NCBI GenBank assembly: GCA_043738425.1
Contig: JAYUGJ010000028.1
Location: 1-44,440, forward strand
Reading direction: 5' to 3'
Length of the DNA stretch: 44,440 nt
DNA from: PBB1 sp043738425
Lineage (GTDB): Bacteria; Pseudomonadota; Gammaproteobacteria; Burkholderiales; Burkholderiaceae_C
Shown: piece after piece, positions 14,563-22,576 of the stretch
Layout: the number at the start of each line of letters is the position of its first letter
Numbering within the stretch: the stretch's first letter is position 1
Notes under the pieces: model-generated
What the model saw: the letters and a program-made list of their open reading frames with translations, nothing else
Databases searched by the model: none
Told to the model about the DNA's origin: nothing
Translations under genes and position numbers: made by a program

Positions 14563-15352
14563 CGCAATTTTCGGCCGTTATGTTGAACAACTGCTCAAAA
14601 TTTTCACTCGTTGCCCGCGCGATTTCCTCCACCGACACGCCTTTCAATTCCGCCATTTTTCCGGCCACCCATGGCAGCAATGCAGGCGTATTGGTTTTGC
14701 CTCTGAATGGCACCGGTGCCAGATACGGACTGTCGGTTTCGATCAAGCATCGGTTCAACGGCACAAAGCGCGCGACCGCACGCAGGTCGTCAGCGGTTTT
14801 GAAAGTCAGGATGCCTGAAAACGAGATGTAAAAACCGAGGTCGAGCGCCGCGCGCGCGACCTCGAGCGTTTCAGTAAAACAATGAAATACACCACGCACC
14901 TCGCGCTTGCCTTCGGCAGTCAACACCTCCAATGTGTCCGCCGACGCGCTGCGTGTGTGAATCACCAACGGCAACCCCGTTTGCTGGGCAGCGCGGATAT
15001 GCACCCGAAAGCGCGCGCGTTGCCACTCCATTTCGGCCACCGAGCGGCCGTTCAGCCGGAAGTAATCAAGGCCGGTTTCGCCGATGGCCACCACGCGCGG
15101 TTTGGCTGCCAGAGCAAGCAAGTCGGCCACCGTCGGCTCACGCACGCCTTCGTTGTCAGGGTGCACACCGGCGGTGGCCCAAAAGTTGTCGTGCGCCAGC
15201 GCCAAGGCGTGGACTTGGTCGAATTCTTCCAGCGTAGTGCAGATGCACAACGCGCGCCCTACTTTCGCTGCGTGCATTTCGGCGCGCAGTTCGGCCAACC
15301 GTGCAGCCAGGTCGGGGAAGCTCAGGTGGCAATGGGAATCGACGTACATCAT
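14537..15352 (-). CDS. TatD-family metal-dependent hydrolase
   Basis: TatD/YcfH proteins are cytoplasmic metal-dependent nucleases of the amidohydrolase superfamily, with reported 3'-5' exonuclease or deoxyribonuclease activity. The 271-residue sequence has the metal-binding set in order: DSHCHLSF at the N-terminus, GETGLDYF, VIHTRSA, GVFHCFT and IETDSPYLAPVPFRGK near the C-terminus. The length is typical. The start follows GAGGCA and reads ATGATG. It lies after pilZ and before the ankyrin gene; a tatD homologue beside holB and tmk is a common arrangement (ycfH in E. coli). Confidence 0.92.
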   Translation of the reverse strand: MMYVDSHCHLSFPDLAARLAELRAEMHAAKVGRALCICTTLEEFDQVHALALAHDNFWATAGVHPDNEGVREPTVADLLALAAKPRVVAIGETGLDYFRLNGRSVAEMEWQRARFRVHIRAAQQTGLPLVIHTRSASADTLEVLTAEGKREVRGVFHCFTETLEVARAALDLGFYISFSGILTFKTADDLRAVARFVPLNRCLIETDSPYLAPVPFRGKTNTPALLPWVAGKMAELKGVSVEEIARATSENFEQLFNITAENCDAPPQQIL

Positions 15353-15392
15353 TGCCTCAACTGCATGGTCAGCCGATCACCAGCAATCGATT

Positions 15393-15794
15393 TCAGATGG
15401 TTTGCGTAGGCTTGGTAGACGAGATCCCCGTGCCCAGCAATTCCTCGATACGGTTGCGCAGCAAACGTGTCTTTTCATCGGCTGGAAAACGCACGCCCAC
15501 GCCCTGAGTCCGACCGCCGGAGCCGTTTGCTGGCGTCAGCCATGCGACCTTGCCAGCCACCGGGTAGCGCTGGGCATCGTCGGGTAGGGACAACAGCAAA
15601 TAGATGTCCTCGCCGAGCTTGTACTCGCGGGTGGTGGGCACGAACAAACCGCCGTCGCTCAGCAGCGGCATGTAAGCCGCATAAAGCGCGCCTTTTTCGC
15701 GAAATACGAGTTGGATCACGCTCGGTCGGTTGCCCGACGGTGCAGCAACCGAGGTGGTCGGAAGACGGGAATCTGCGGCTTTGGTCATGCGCAT
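15393..15794 (-). CDS. pilZ: PilZ-domain protein, type IV pilus PilZ type
   Basis: The 133-residue product contains one PilZ domain from about residue 23. Visible are VIQLVFREKGALYAAYMPLL, the GGLFVPTTREYKLGEDIYLLLSLP core and the closing GVGVRFP. The R-x-x-x-R and D/N-x-S-x-x-G c-di-GMP motifs are not intact, as in Pseudomonas PilZ, which works in pilus assembly without binding the nucleotide. Two start codons are possible, ATG 15794 and ATG 15788; the second overlaps the holB stop. A pilZ gene downstream of holB is conserved in many beta- and gammaproteobacteria. Confidence 0.85.
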   Translation of the reverse strand: MRMTKAADSRLPTTSVAAPSGNRPSVIQLVFREKGALYAAYMPLLSDGGLFVPTTREYKLGEDIYLLLSLPDDAQRYPVAGKVAWLTPANGSGGRTQGVGVRFPADEKTRLLRNRIEELLGTGISSTKPTQTI

Positions 15795-16900
15795 GAGTCT
15801 ACCGAGGGCCGACCGGCTTGATCAGTTGATTTGGACGCAGAAAGTGCAACTCGTGCTTGCGCTGCGAGCACGTCGATCGTGAGCGCAGGCTGCCACGGAT
15901 GCTCCGCGTGCAGTGCCACCCTGGCCAGCTCGCGGTGCCAATCCGACAGCGCACTGATCGACGCGCCGTGACCCATAACGTGTGCCGGAAAGTAGCGCGG
16001 CTCGGCACCGGCTGCAACCCGCATCGCGTCGTGGCACAGCTTGAACAACCCGTCGATGACCCGAACCAGCGGCCAGCCCGCGAGGCCGGCCGCATCGCCG
16101 CGAACCAGTTGTCCCGGCAGAGCGAGCCACGCCCCTGCGTCGACGCCTTCGCGGTGCCAGCTCAGCGCTTGTTCGGGCTGTCCGCCTGCAGCCGCCAACA
16201 GCACCTCGGCCTGCGGCACGCCATGCGATGACAGCCACGCGCAAGCCACTTCGGTGTTGGGCAACTCGAGCATCAATGACTGGCAGCGGCTGCGCAAGGT
16301 AGGCAGCAGCGCGTCGGTGGCCGCACCGGCCAGCACAAAACGCAAATCGCCCGGTGGCTCTTCCAGGGTTTTCAGCAGCGCGTTGGCGGCGATGGCGTTC
16401 ATTCGCTCAGCCGGAAATATGACCACCACTTTGCCCCGCCCCCGGGCCGCGGTGTTTTGTGAAAACGCCACGACACGGCGCACCTCTTCGACCCGAATGT
16501 CTTTGCTGGGCTTGCGCTTGCCAGTGTTATCGCCCGGCGGGCCTGATCCGCCCTGCTCGCCCGCGTCGTCCGAATTCCAGCCCATGGCCTCGCGCAGCGC
16601 TTCGGGCACCAACACCATCAAATCGGGGTGCGAACGTGCGCGCACCAAACGGCAGCCGGCACAAACGCCGCAAGGCCTGGGCATCGGCGATGCCGCGTCT
16701 GCCAACTCGCACAACCAGGCCTGCGCCAGCGAGTGCGCCAGCTCGAATTGCCCCACGCCTTGCGGACCATGTACCAACAGGGCGTGGCCGTGTCGCGTAC
16801 GCAGTGCCTCGCGCAGCGGCGCATGCAACCACGGCAGCGCAGGTGGTGGTGCCACGTCTGCAGTCACAACGGCCGAGGTCGTTGATTGCGTTGAATTCAT
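15785..16900 (-). CDS. holB: DNA polymerase III delta-prime subunit
   Basis: HolB is the stator subunit of the clamp loader that opens the beta sliding clamp at primers. The 371-residue protein shows the AAA+ fold with a degenerate P-loop (GPQGVGQFEL, no GKT), which is normal for delta-prime. A four-cysteine zinc module (LCELADAASPMPRPCGVCAGC) follows. The region ALLKTLEEPP and the sensor-1 SRC motif (LRSRCQSL) are both typical. A low-complexity insertion, EQGGSGPPGDNTGKRKPSKD, sits between the zinc module and the RVEEVRRV helix. Its start overlaps the tmk stop (ATGA) and its end overlaps pilZ, so the genes are translated together. Confidence 0.93.
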   Translation of the reverse strand: MNSTQSTTSAVVTADVAPPPALPWLHAPLREALRTRHGHALLVHGPQGVGQFELAHSLAQAWLCELADAASPMPRPCGVCAGCRLVRARSHPDLMVLVPEALREAMGWNSDDAGEQGGSGPPGDNTGKRKPSKDIRVEEVRRVVAFSQNTAARGRGKVVVIFPAERMNAIAANALLKTLEEPPGDLRFVLAGAATDALLPTLRSRCQSLMLELPNTEVACAWLSSHGVPQAEVLLAAAGGQPEQALSWHREGVDAGAWLALPGQLVRGDAAGLAGWPLVRVIDGLFKLCHDAMRVAAGAEPRYFPAHVMGHGASISALSDWHRELARVALHAEHPWQPALTIDVLAAQARVALSASKSTDQAGRPSVDSCA

Positions 16901-17529
16901 CGGCGTCGTAACTGCAATGCAACGCGCACGCTGTCGGCCACCTCGCCGCGGCTGGCGGATGCATCGATACGCGCAAAGCGGCTCGGGAACATTGCCGCAC
17001 GGGCGGCATAACCGTCGATCACGCGCTGAAAAAACGCAGCGTCTTGTTGCTCGAATCGGTCGGGTGCACGCGCTGTGGCGACGCGGTGCGCGGCTTGCTC
17101 TGCGCTTAAATCAAACCACAAGGTGAGGTCGGGTTGCAGATCAGCGTGTACCCACGATTCCAGGGTTTGCAGCAGCGCGGTGTCGAAGCCGCGGCCGGCA
17201 CCTTGGTAGGCAAAAGTGGCATCGGTGAAGCGATCGCACAACACCACTTCGCCGCGCGACAACGCGGGCTCGATGACCTGCTGCACGTGGTCTCGTCGCG
17301 CGGCAAACACCAACAGCGCTTCGGTCAACGGGTCCATCGGTGCGTGCAGCAACACCTCGCGCAGCCGCTCGGCCAGCGGCGTGCCACCTGGCTCGCGGGT
17401 CAGCAGCACCACGCGGCCTTCGGCGCGCATCAGCGCTGCGACTGCCTCGATGTGCGTGCTTTTGCCTGACCCGTCGATGCCTTCGAACGTGATGAATCGA
17501 CCGCGCAAGCGAACCTCGTTTTTTGACAA
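16897..17529 (-). CDS. tmk: Thymidylate kinase
   Basis: Tmk phosphorylates dTMP to dTDP for DNA synthesis. The 210-residue product has the P-loop FEGIDGSGKST near residue 15, the DR-x motif LCDRFTDATFAYQGAGRG with its dTMP-binding residues, and LTREPGGTPLAE. The lid region DRFEQQ completes the fold. No ATG is available at the N-terminus: the frame opens at TTG 17529 (TTG TCA AAA), with only a weak ribosome site, so the exact start is uncertain by some residues. The gene follows mltG after 22 bp and overlaps holB. Confidence 0.93.
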   Translation of the reverse strand: MSKNEVRLRGRFITFEGIDGSGKSTHIEAVAALMRAEGRVVLLTREPGGTPLAERLREVLLHAPMDPLTEALLVFAARRDHVQQVIEPALSRGEVVLCDRFTDATFAYQGAGRGFDTALLQTLESWVHADLQPDLTLWFDLSAEQAAHRVATARAPDRFEQQDAAFFQRVIDGYAARAAMFPSRFARIDASASRGEVADSVRVALQLRRR

Positions 17530-17551
17530 GCCGCGACCCCGTTGCCGCGCG

Positions 17552-18547
17552 TCATCGGCCCCGCTGGAACCGATTTACCGCGCGATTATGGGCGGCCAGG
17601 TCGGCGGTGAATTCGCTGGTGCCGTCGCCTCGCGCAACGAAGTACAGCGCCGAAATCGGCTCCGGCTTGACGGCGGCCAGCAACGCGGCGCGGCTGGGCA
17701 TCGCAATCGGCGTCGGTGGCAAACCAGCACGCAGGTAGGTGTTGAACGGCGTGTCGATGGACAGGTCGCGACGGCGCAGGTTGCCGTCGAATGCGGTGCC
17801 CATGCCGTAGATCACCGTCGGATCGGTTTGCAGCAACATGCCGATGCGCAAACGATTGACGAACACCGCCGCGACTTTGCCGCGGTCGGCCGCCAGCCCG
17901 GTTTCTTTTTCGACAATCGATGCCAGCGTCAACGCTTCCTGCGGCGTGCGCAGCGGCGAATTCGATGCGCGTTCAGCCCACGCCGACTCCAGTTGAACTT
18001 GCATGGCGCGGTGCGCGCGGCGCAGCAACTCGAGGTCGGTGCCGCCCACGCTGTACGAATAAGTGTCGGGATAAAACTGGCCCTCCGCTGGCGTGCCTTG
18101 GCTGCCAACCGCCTCCATCAGCTGCACGTCGGTCATGGTGGTGGTGACGGCTTTTAAACCAGCGGCGCGCGCCAGCTCGGCGCGGAACTGCCGCAACGTC
18201 CAGCCTTCCATCAAACGCACGGTGGCGGTGGCATCGTTGCCGCGCACCATCAAACCCATCAGTGCGAGCGGCGTGGTTTGCCGATTGATTTCGTAACTGC
18301 CGGCGCGAATGCGGCGCGCGTCGCCAGACCAACGAAACCATTCGTACAACAGCCAGTTCGGCGTTTGCACGCCCGCACCGACCCAGGCGTTTGCCGCGTC
18401 GCGTGGCGAGGCCCCTGCGCTGATCGACACCGCGACCGTGTCGCTCGCAAGCGTCAGCGGGCGGTGCAGCCATTGGTACGCGCTGACGGCGCTAACTGAC
18501 AACAGCAGCGCAATCAGCGCCACCACGCCGGTGATCAAACGCTTCAT
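17552..18547 (-). CDS. mltG: Endolytic murein transglycosylase MltG
   Basis: MltG (YceG) cleaves nascent glycan strands in the periplasm and is thought to set chain termination in peptidoglycan synthesis. The 331-residue protein has an N-terminal membrane anchor (LITGVVALIALLLSVSAVSAY), a LysM-like region, and the YceG domain. The catalytic glutamate is in ASIVEKETG, and NTYLRAGLPPTPIAMPSRAAL is the conserved C-terminal block. GTSEFTADLAAHNRAV closes the domain. The start is preceded by CAGGAGG, a strong ribosome site. It heads the operon mltG-tmk-holB-pilZ-tatD and is divergent from ygfZ with 95 bp between, where both promoters must lie. Confidence 0.93.
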   Translation of the reverse strand: MKRLITGVVALIALLLSVSAVSAYQWLHRPLTLASDTVAVSISAGASPRDAANAWVGAGVQTPNWLLYEWFRWSGDARRIRAGSYEINRQTTPLALMGLMVRGNDATATVRLMEGWTLRQFRAELARAAGLKAVTTTMTDVQLMEAVGSQGTPAEGQFYPDTYSYSVGGTDLELLRRAHRAMQVQLESAWAERASNSPLRTPQEALTLASIVEKETGLAADRGKVAAVFVNRLRIGMLLQTDPTVIYGMGTAFDGNLRRRDLSIDTPFNTYLRAGLPPTPIAMPSRAALLAAVKPEPISALYFVARGDGTSEFTADLAAHNRAVNRFQRGR

Positions 18548-18642
18548 GCGGTGCCTCCTGAAAGCGAAATTTCAGTGCGATAAAACGCAAATGCGCCAGC
18601 GTCACATTGAGCGAAAAACATGCAACAAATCATAATCGGCGC

Positions 18643-19680
18643 ATGAACCAACCTGCCCCCGTATCAGCCGGCGTGCCGCTCAACCATTGGGGCGTCATAC
18701 GCGCCAGCGGCGCGGATGCGCAAGCGTTTTTGCATGGGCAATTGACGCAAGACGTGCTCACGCTTGGGGCCGCGCAAGCCAGGCTGGCCGGGTACTGTTC
18801 AGCCAAAGGGCGGCTGCTGGCCAGCTTCGTGATGTGGAGCCCGCAACCCGGTGAGGTGCTACTTGCCTGCCACGTCAGCGTATTGACGGCCACGCTGAAA
18901 CGCCTGTCGATGTTTGTCATGCGCGCGGCATGCCGACTCACCGATGCGACCGCTGAAGTTGCACTTTGCGGTGTGGCGGGCGACACCGCATTTGCAGCAA
19001 CCGAAGACTTGGTCGTGTGGGGCAAGCGTGACATCGCGGGCGTCAGCTGGATACGACTTCCCGATGTCGCGGGCGTGCGCCGTGCATGGCGGGTGACGGC
19101 GACAGGAGCAGCGACAGGAGTAGCTACAGGAGAAGCGACAGGGGCAGCGACAGCGACACTCACACCGACAGCCGCAGGCACATCGGCAAACCACGCGCTT
19201 ACCGCATGCGAGGTCGCCGAATTAAAGACCTGGCAACGCGGGGAAGTCGACAGTGGTATCGCCGTCATCGAAGCGGCCACCGTGGATCAATTCGTGCCGC
19301 AAATGCTGAATTTCGAACTGATCGGTGCGGTGAATTTTCAAAAGGGCTGCTACCCCGGTCAGGAAGTGGTGGCGCGTTCGCAATACCGCGGCACCACCAA
19401 ACGGCGCACTTTTTTATTCGCCGGCAATTCCGTACTGGCTGCAGGCCAAGAGGTGTTCAACAGCAATGATCCATCGCAGCCTGCGGGCATGGTGGCGTGT
19501 GCTGCCGAGGCATCCGACAGCGCAGGCGGTTTGTCGTACCGGGCACTTATCGAAGTGAAGCTGGCGGCCCTGGAGGGCGGCAGCCTGCATGCGGGTGCGG
19601 CCGATGGCGCGCTGCTGACGCAGCAGCCACTGCCCTACGAAGTACTGAACGCCGCTGATGCATCGCTCGGCCCGGCCTGA
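18643..19680 (+). CDS. ygfZ: Folate-binding protein YgfZ/GcvT family
   Basis: YgfZ is a folate-binding protein needed for assembly or repair of iron-sulfur enzymes such as MiaB. The 345-residue sequence has the family signature KGCYPGQEVVARSQYRG with its conserved cysteine. The N-terminal half is GcvT-like (WGVIRASGADAQAFLHGQLTQDV). Between the halves lies a low-complexity insert (ATGAATGVATGEATGAATAT) encoded by a 12-bp tandem repeat at 19099-19158, which is not part of the fold. The ATG at 18643 fits the family N-terminus; the frame is open upstream. Divergent mltG shares the promoter region. Confidence 0.92.
   Translation: MNQPAPVSAGVPLNHWGVIRASGADAQAFLHGQLTQDVLTLGAAQARLAGYCSAKGRLLASFVMWSPQPGEVLLACHVSVLTATLKRLSMFVMRAACRLTDATAEVALCGVAGDTAFAATEDLVVWGKRDIAGVSWIRLPDVAGVRRAWRVTATGAATGVATGEATGAATATLTPTAAGTSANHALTACEVAELKTWQRGEVDSGIAVIEAATVDQFVPQMLNFELIGAVNFQKGCYPGQEVVARSQYRGTTKRRTFLFAGNSVLAAGQEVFNSNDPSQPAGMVACAAEASDSAGGLSYRALIEVKLAALEGGSLHAGAADGALLTQQPLPYEVLNAADASLGPA
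19099..19158. repeat. 12-bp tandem repeat inside ygfZ
   Basis: Five imperfect copies of GCGACAGGAGCA follow each other without gaps; the differences are single or double bases per unit. Each unit encodes Ala-Thr-Gly-X. The multiple-of-three unit keeps the frame, so copy number could vary without harm to YgfZ. Confidence 0.8.
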
Positions 19681-19695
19681 TGTCGGCGTAGCGCG

Positions 19696-20001
19696 ATGAC
19701 GCGCGAGTTGTACGTTTACTTTCGCGCCCGCACCGCCGACGCCGGCGCGGTGCGCAGCGCCGTTACCGCGATGCAAACGCAGCTGCGCCACGATGTGCCG
19801 GGCTTGCGTGCGCGGCTGCTGCTGCGTGCCGGGGAGGCGTCCGCTGAGCCGGCCGCGCTGCAAACCTGGATGGAAACGTACGCCGCCGGATCTGACGGTG
19901 TGTGCGAATTGCTGGCGCAAACAATTGAACAGCGCGCGGCCGAGTGGGCAAGCCTTTGCCAAGGGCCGCGCCACATCGAGGTCTTCGACGCATGTGTTTG
20001 A
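19696..20001 (+). CDS. DUF4936 family protein
   Basis: This is a 101-residue protein of unknown function, which I place in DUF4936 by its N-terminus (MTRELYVYFRARTADA) and overall layout. Family members are small, soluble and largely restricted to Betaproteobacteria. The sequence predicts an alpha/beta ferredoxin-like fold: a beta strand with YVYFR, a helix (AVRSAVTAMQTQL), a strand (GLRARLLLR), then TWMETYA. It starts 15 bp after ygfZ and its end overlaps the start of the NRDE gene, so the three are one transcription unit. No function can be derived. Confidence 0.72.
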   Translation: MTRELYVYFRARTADAGAVRSAVTAMQTQLRHDVPGLRARLLLRAGEASAEPAALQTWMETYAAGSDGVCELLAQTIEQRAAEWASLCQGPRHIEVFDACV

Positions 20002-21086
20002 TTGCGCTGGCCATCGACCAAAGCCGGCGTTTTCCGCTGGTGATTGCTGCCAACCGCGATGAGTTTTTTGCGCGCCCGGCATCGCGCCTGGCTTGGTGGA
20101 CGCCCGACGCGGGCGGCCCGGCCATTCTGGGTGGACGCGACCTCGCATCGGGCGGCACCTGGTTGGGTCTGACCGCGCAGGGCCGCATGGCGATGGTGAC
20201 CAATGTGCGGGGTGCCCGGCTGGCCACTGACGCGGCGGCTCCGTCTCGCGGCTTGATCGTGCCGAACTGGCTGGCATGCACCGACGCGGTCGATAAATTC
20301 TGGATGCGCACTGCGCTGTCAGGGCACAACGGCTTCAACCTGATCGCCGCCGACTTCAAACGTGGTGAGTGCTTTTGGGCGTCGAACCAAGGTGCGCACC
20401 CGCAACGTTTAGCCCGCGGCAGCTACACCGTATCCAACGCCTCACTCGACACCGCCTGGCCGAAAACCGACGCATTGAAGTCGCGCTTGCAGGCCGCGTT
20501 GGCCAGCGCCGCATCGGTCGACGGGCTGTCCGCTGCACTGTTCACCGCGCTGACCAACCGCGAGCTGGGCGCCGATGCCGACCTGCCGTCGACCGGCATA
20601 CCGTTGGAGCAGGAACGCGCGTTGTCCGCCGCATTCATACGCACTCCCGACCGCAGCTATGGCACGCGGTGCTCGACGTTGGTGATCAGCGAGCGCGTGG
20701 GCCGCGGCCTGGTCACGCATGTGTTCGAGCGCACCTACGCGGCGGGCAGCGTGGTGGCGCTGCTGCGCCGCGTCACGCTTGCAGGTTGGCCACCGCGCTA
20801 CGAGAGTGAAAGTGACAACGAAACCGTGCTGCGCGACCCACGCAGTGGGGTCGTGCGCGATGTTTCGCCAGAAGCTGCGCTGGCATCGGAGCAAGCGATG
20901 GAGCGCGCCGTGGTCTCGGAGTCCCAGGAACCGCAGGAACCACTTAAACCGGCGGTGCCCGAGGCCGCTGCCACCACCACCTCGCCCAACACGCCGATTG
21001 CACCCGCGGTCAAACGCACCCGCGTGCGCACGCTGCTCAAGCCAATTGCCGCATTGCGCCGCAGTGCTAAAGACCTGGCACGCTGA
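19992..21086 (+). CDS. NRDE (TANGO2-like) family protein
   Basis: The N-terminus MCLIALAIDQ and the strand IAANRDEFFARP identify the NRDE family, named for this tetrapeptide and homologous to eukaryotic TANGO2. Members have an Ntn-hydrolase-like fold with Cys2 as the putative nucleophile; TANGO2 relatives have been linked to heme trafficking, but a bacterial activity is not settled. Further family blocks are LGGRDLASGGTWLGLT and YGTRCSTLVIS. The catalytic-type core covers about residues 1-260; the last 80 residues are a Pro/Ala-rich and then basic tail outside the family. The ATG at 19992 overlaps the end of the DUF4936 gene. Confidence 0.88.
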   Translation: MCLIALAIDQSRRFPLVIAANRDEFFARPASRLAWWTPDAGGPAILGGRDLASGGTWLGLTAQGRMAMVTNVRGARLATDAAAPSRGLIVPNWLACTDAVDKFWMRTALSGHNGFNLIAADFKRGECFWASNQGAHPQRLARGSYTVSNASLDTAWPKTDALKSRLQAALASAASVDGLSAALFTALTNRELGADADLPSTGIPLEQERALSAAFIRTPDRSYGTRCSTLVISERVGRGLVTHVFERTYAAGSVVALLRRVTLAGWPPRYESESDNETVLRDPRSGVVRDVSPEAALASEQAMERAVVSESQEPQEPLKPAVPEAAATTTSPNTPIAPAVKRTRVRTLLKPIAALRRSAKDLAR

Positions 21087-21097
21087 TCCTGTTGATG

Positions 21098-21119
21098 CGC
21101 TGTGCAGCGTGGCACAGCG
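21098..21119. other. Hairpin between convergent genes
   Basis: CGCTGTGC and GCACAGCG form a perfect 8-bp stem with a 6-base loop in the 49-bp gap between the convergent NRDE and beta-propeller genes. There is no T-run on either side, so it is at most a factor-dependent or weak bidirectional terminator. Confidence 0.4.
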
Positions 21120-21135
21120 TGGCTCTTACGTCGCC

Positions 21136-22446
21136 CTAACGCAAGTTACCGGTGTGGCCCAGTGAGTAGCGACCCGGTTGCGGCCATACCGTGAGTCCAT
21201 GCGGCTCGAGCCCGACTTTGATGGTGTCGACCGCGCCGCTTTGGGTGTCGAACCGATACACCACGTTGTCGTAGCGACCAGACAGCCACAGGTGCCGGCC
21301 ATCGGCGCTGACGTTGCCCATATCGGGGCTGCCGCCGCCCGGTACCGGCCAGTTATGCAGGACTTTGCGGGTGGCAAAGTCGATCACCGACACACTGCCC
21401 TTGCCTAAGCGAGCGCCGCGCACGGTGTTGCTGCCGCGGTTGGCAACATACAACCGCTTGCCGTCGCGGCTGGGGTACAGGCCGTGCGTGCCGACGCCGG
21501 TCGGTATGAACTCGATTTGTTTGAAGCTCGCTGCATCGACCACATGCACGCCGTCGACCATCATGTCGGCCACAAAAAACAGCGTGCCATCGGGCGACGC
21601 GCGCACGTCTTGCGGCATGCCGGGGGTGGTGCAAATTTCGGCACCGAGCTGCGACGGGTCCGGAATCAGGCGTGGCCGTTTACCGGGTTGCGCCAACATC
21701 GCCAACACCTCTGGCCGCGCGAAATACGGGCTCAGCTTGAGCGTGCCCAACACACGCCGGTTGACCAAATCGATCTTGGTGATCGAGCCATTGAATTCGC
21801 AGGTAAAAAACGCGGTGCGGCCGTCGATGGAAAAGTCGGCGTGGTTGATGCCTTTGCAATCGGGCGTCTGAATCGAGTAGCGCAACGCCATCGTTTTCGG
21901 GTCACGGAAGTCGAGCCGCTTGTAGGCTTCAGCCACCACGATGGCGAATTGGCCGTCGGGCGTCCAGTACATGTTGTACGGGTCGTCGACCGGAATCGAG
22001 GCACCGGGCTTGGCGGTCAACGGGTCGATCGGCGTCAGGCTGCCATCGGTGCGGCCTTCGGCGTTATTGGCCACCCACAGCGTTCGCAAGTCCCACGACG
22101 GCACGATGTGCTGCGGGTTCACGCCGACCTTGAAGGTGTCGACCACCTTGAGCGTTCCCGGATCGATCACCGAAACCGTATTGGCGGCTCGGTTCGGCAC
22201 GTACACCCGTTCCAACGCACCAGCCACCGCCGGGCTGAAGCGGCCTGCTGCGACCTCGCTGTACAAGTCCAACCGGTTGGGCACCGAGGGCATGCCGGGC
22301 ACGGTGAGCACGCCTGCGACCGCAGGCGCAGGCGCTGGCGTTTGCGAGTCGGCGCTGGCAACCGCCAACACGGTGGCCGCTGCGATGCCCAATCGCTTGA
22401 AAAAAGTGCCACGCGAACGGGCTGCAGGTGGAGGGTAAATTCGCAT
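21136..22446 (-). CDS. Exported YVTN/YncE-type beta-propeller protein
   Basis: The 436-residue protein has an N-terminal signal (RLGIAAATVLAVASA after FFKR) and a seven-bladed propeller of the YVTN/YncE class. Blade motifs repeat: ERVYVPNRAANTVSVIDPGTLKVVDTFKVG, GKRLYVANRGSNTVRGARLGKGSVSVID and GRHLWLSGRYDNVVYRFDTQSG. Such propellers bind proteins or small ligands in the periplasm and usually have no catalytic residues of their own. The C-terminus GRYSLGHTGNLR is a conserved ending among these secreted versions. It lies 130 bp downstream of a secreted creatininase-like gene in the same direction, which suggests a joint role; its nature is unknown. Confidence 0.85.
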   Translation of the reverse strand: MRIYPPPAARSRGTFFKRLGIAAATVLAVASADSQTPAPAPAVAGVLTVPGMPSVPNRLDLYSEVAAGRFSPAVAGALERVYVPNRAANTVSVIDPGTLKVVDTFKVGVNPQHIVPSWDLRTLWVANNAEGRTDGSLTPIDPLTAKPGASIPVDDPYNMYWTPDGQFAIVVAEAYKRLDFRDPKTMALRYSIQTPDCKGINHADFSIDGRTAFFTCEFNGSITKIDLVNRRVLGTLKLSPYFARPEVLAMLAQPGKRPRLIPDPSQLGAEICTTPGMPQDVRASPDGTLFFVADMMVDGVHVVDAASFKQIEFIPTGVGTHGLYPSRDGKRLYVANRGSNTVRGARLGKGSVSVIDFATRKVLHNWPVPGGGSPDMGNVSADGRHLWLSGRYDNVVYRFDTQSGAVDTIKVGLEPHGLTVWPQPGRYSLGHTGNLR

Positions 22447-22576
22447 CGATGGGGCCTGGAAAAGTCAAATTGAAGTAGCGGCGGCGTCGCTGGTTGAAAC
22501 CACCGTAGCGATGTTGGCGTTGGCGCACGAACGCCCTGCTCTGCTGCCGCGACCCGCCATCGATTCCGGTGCCTGC

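Noticed and set aside
21484..22473. Long plus-strand frame opposite the beta-propeller gene
   Set aside because: Arg/His/Val-rich product without motifs, while the minus strand has clear propeller repeats and a signal peptide.
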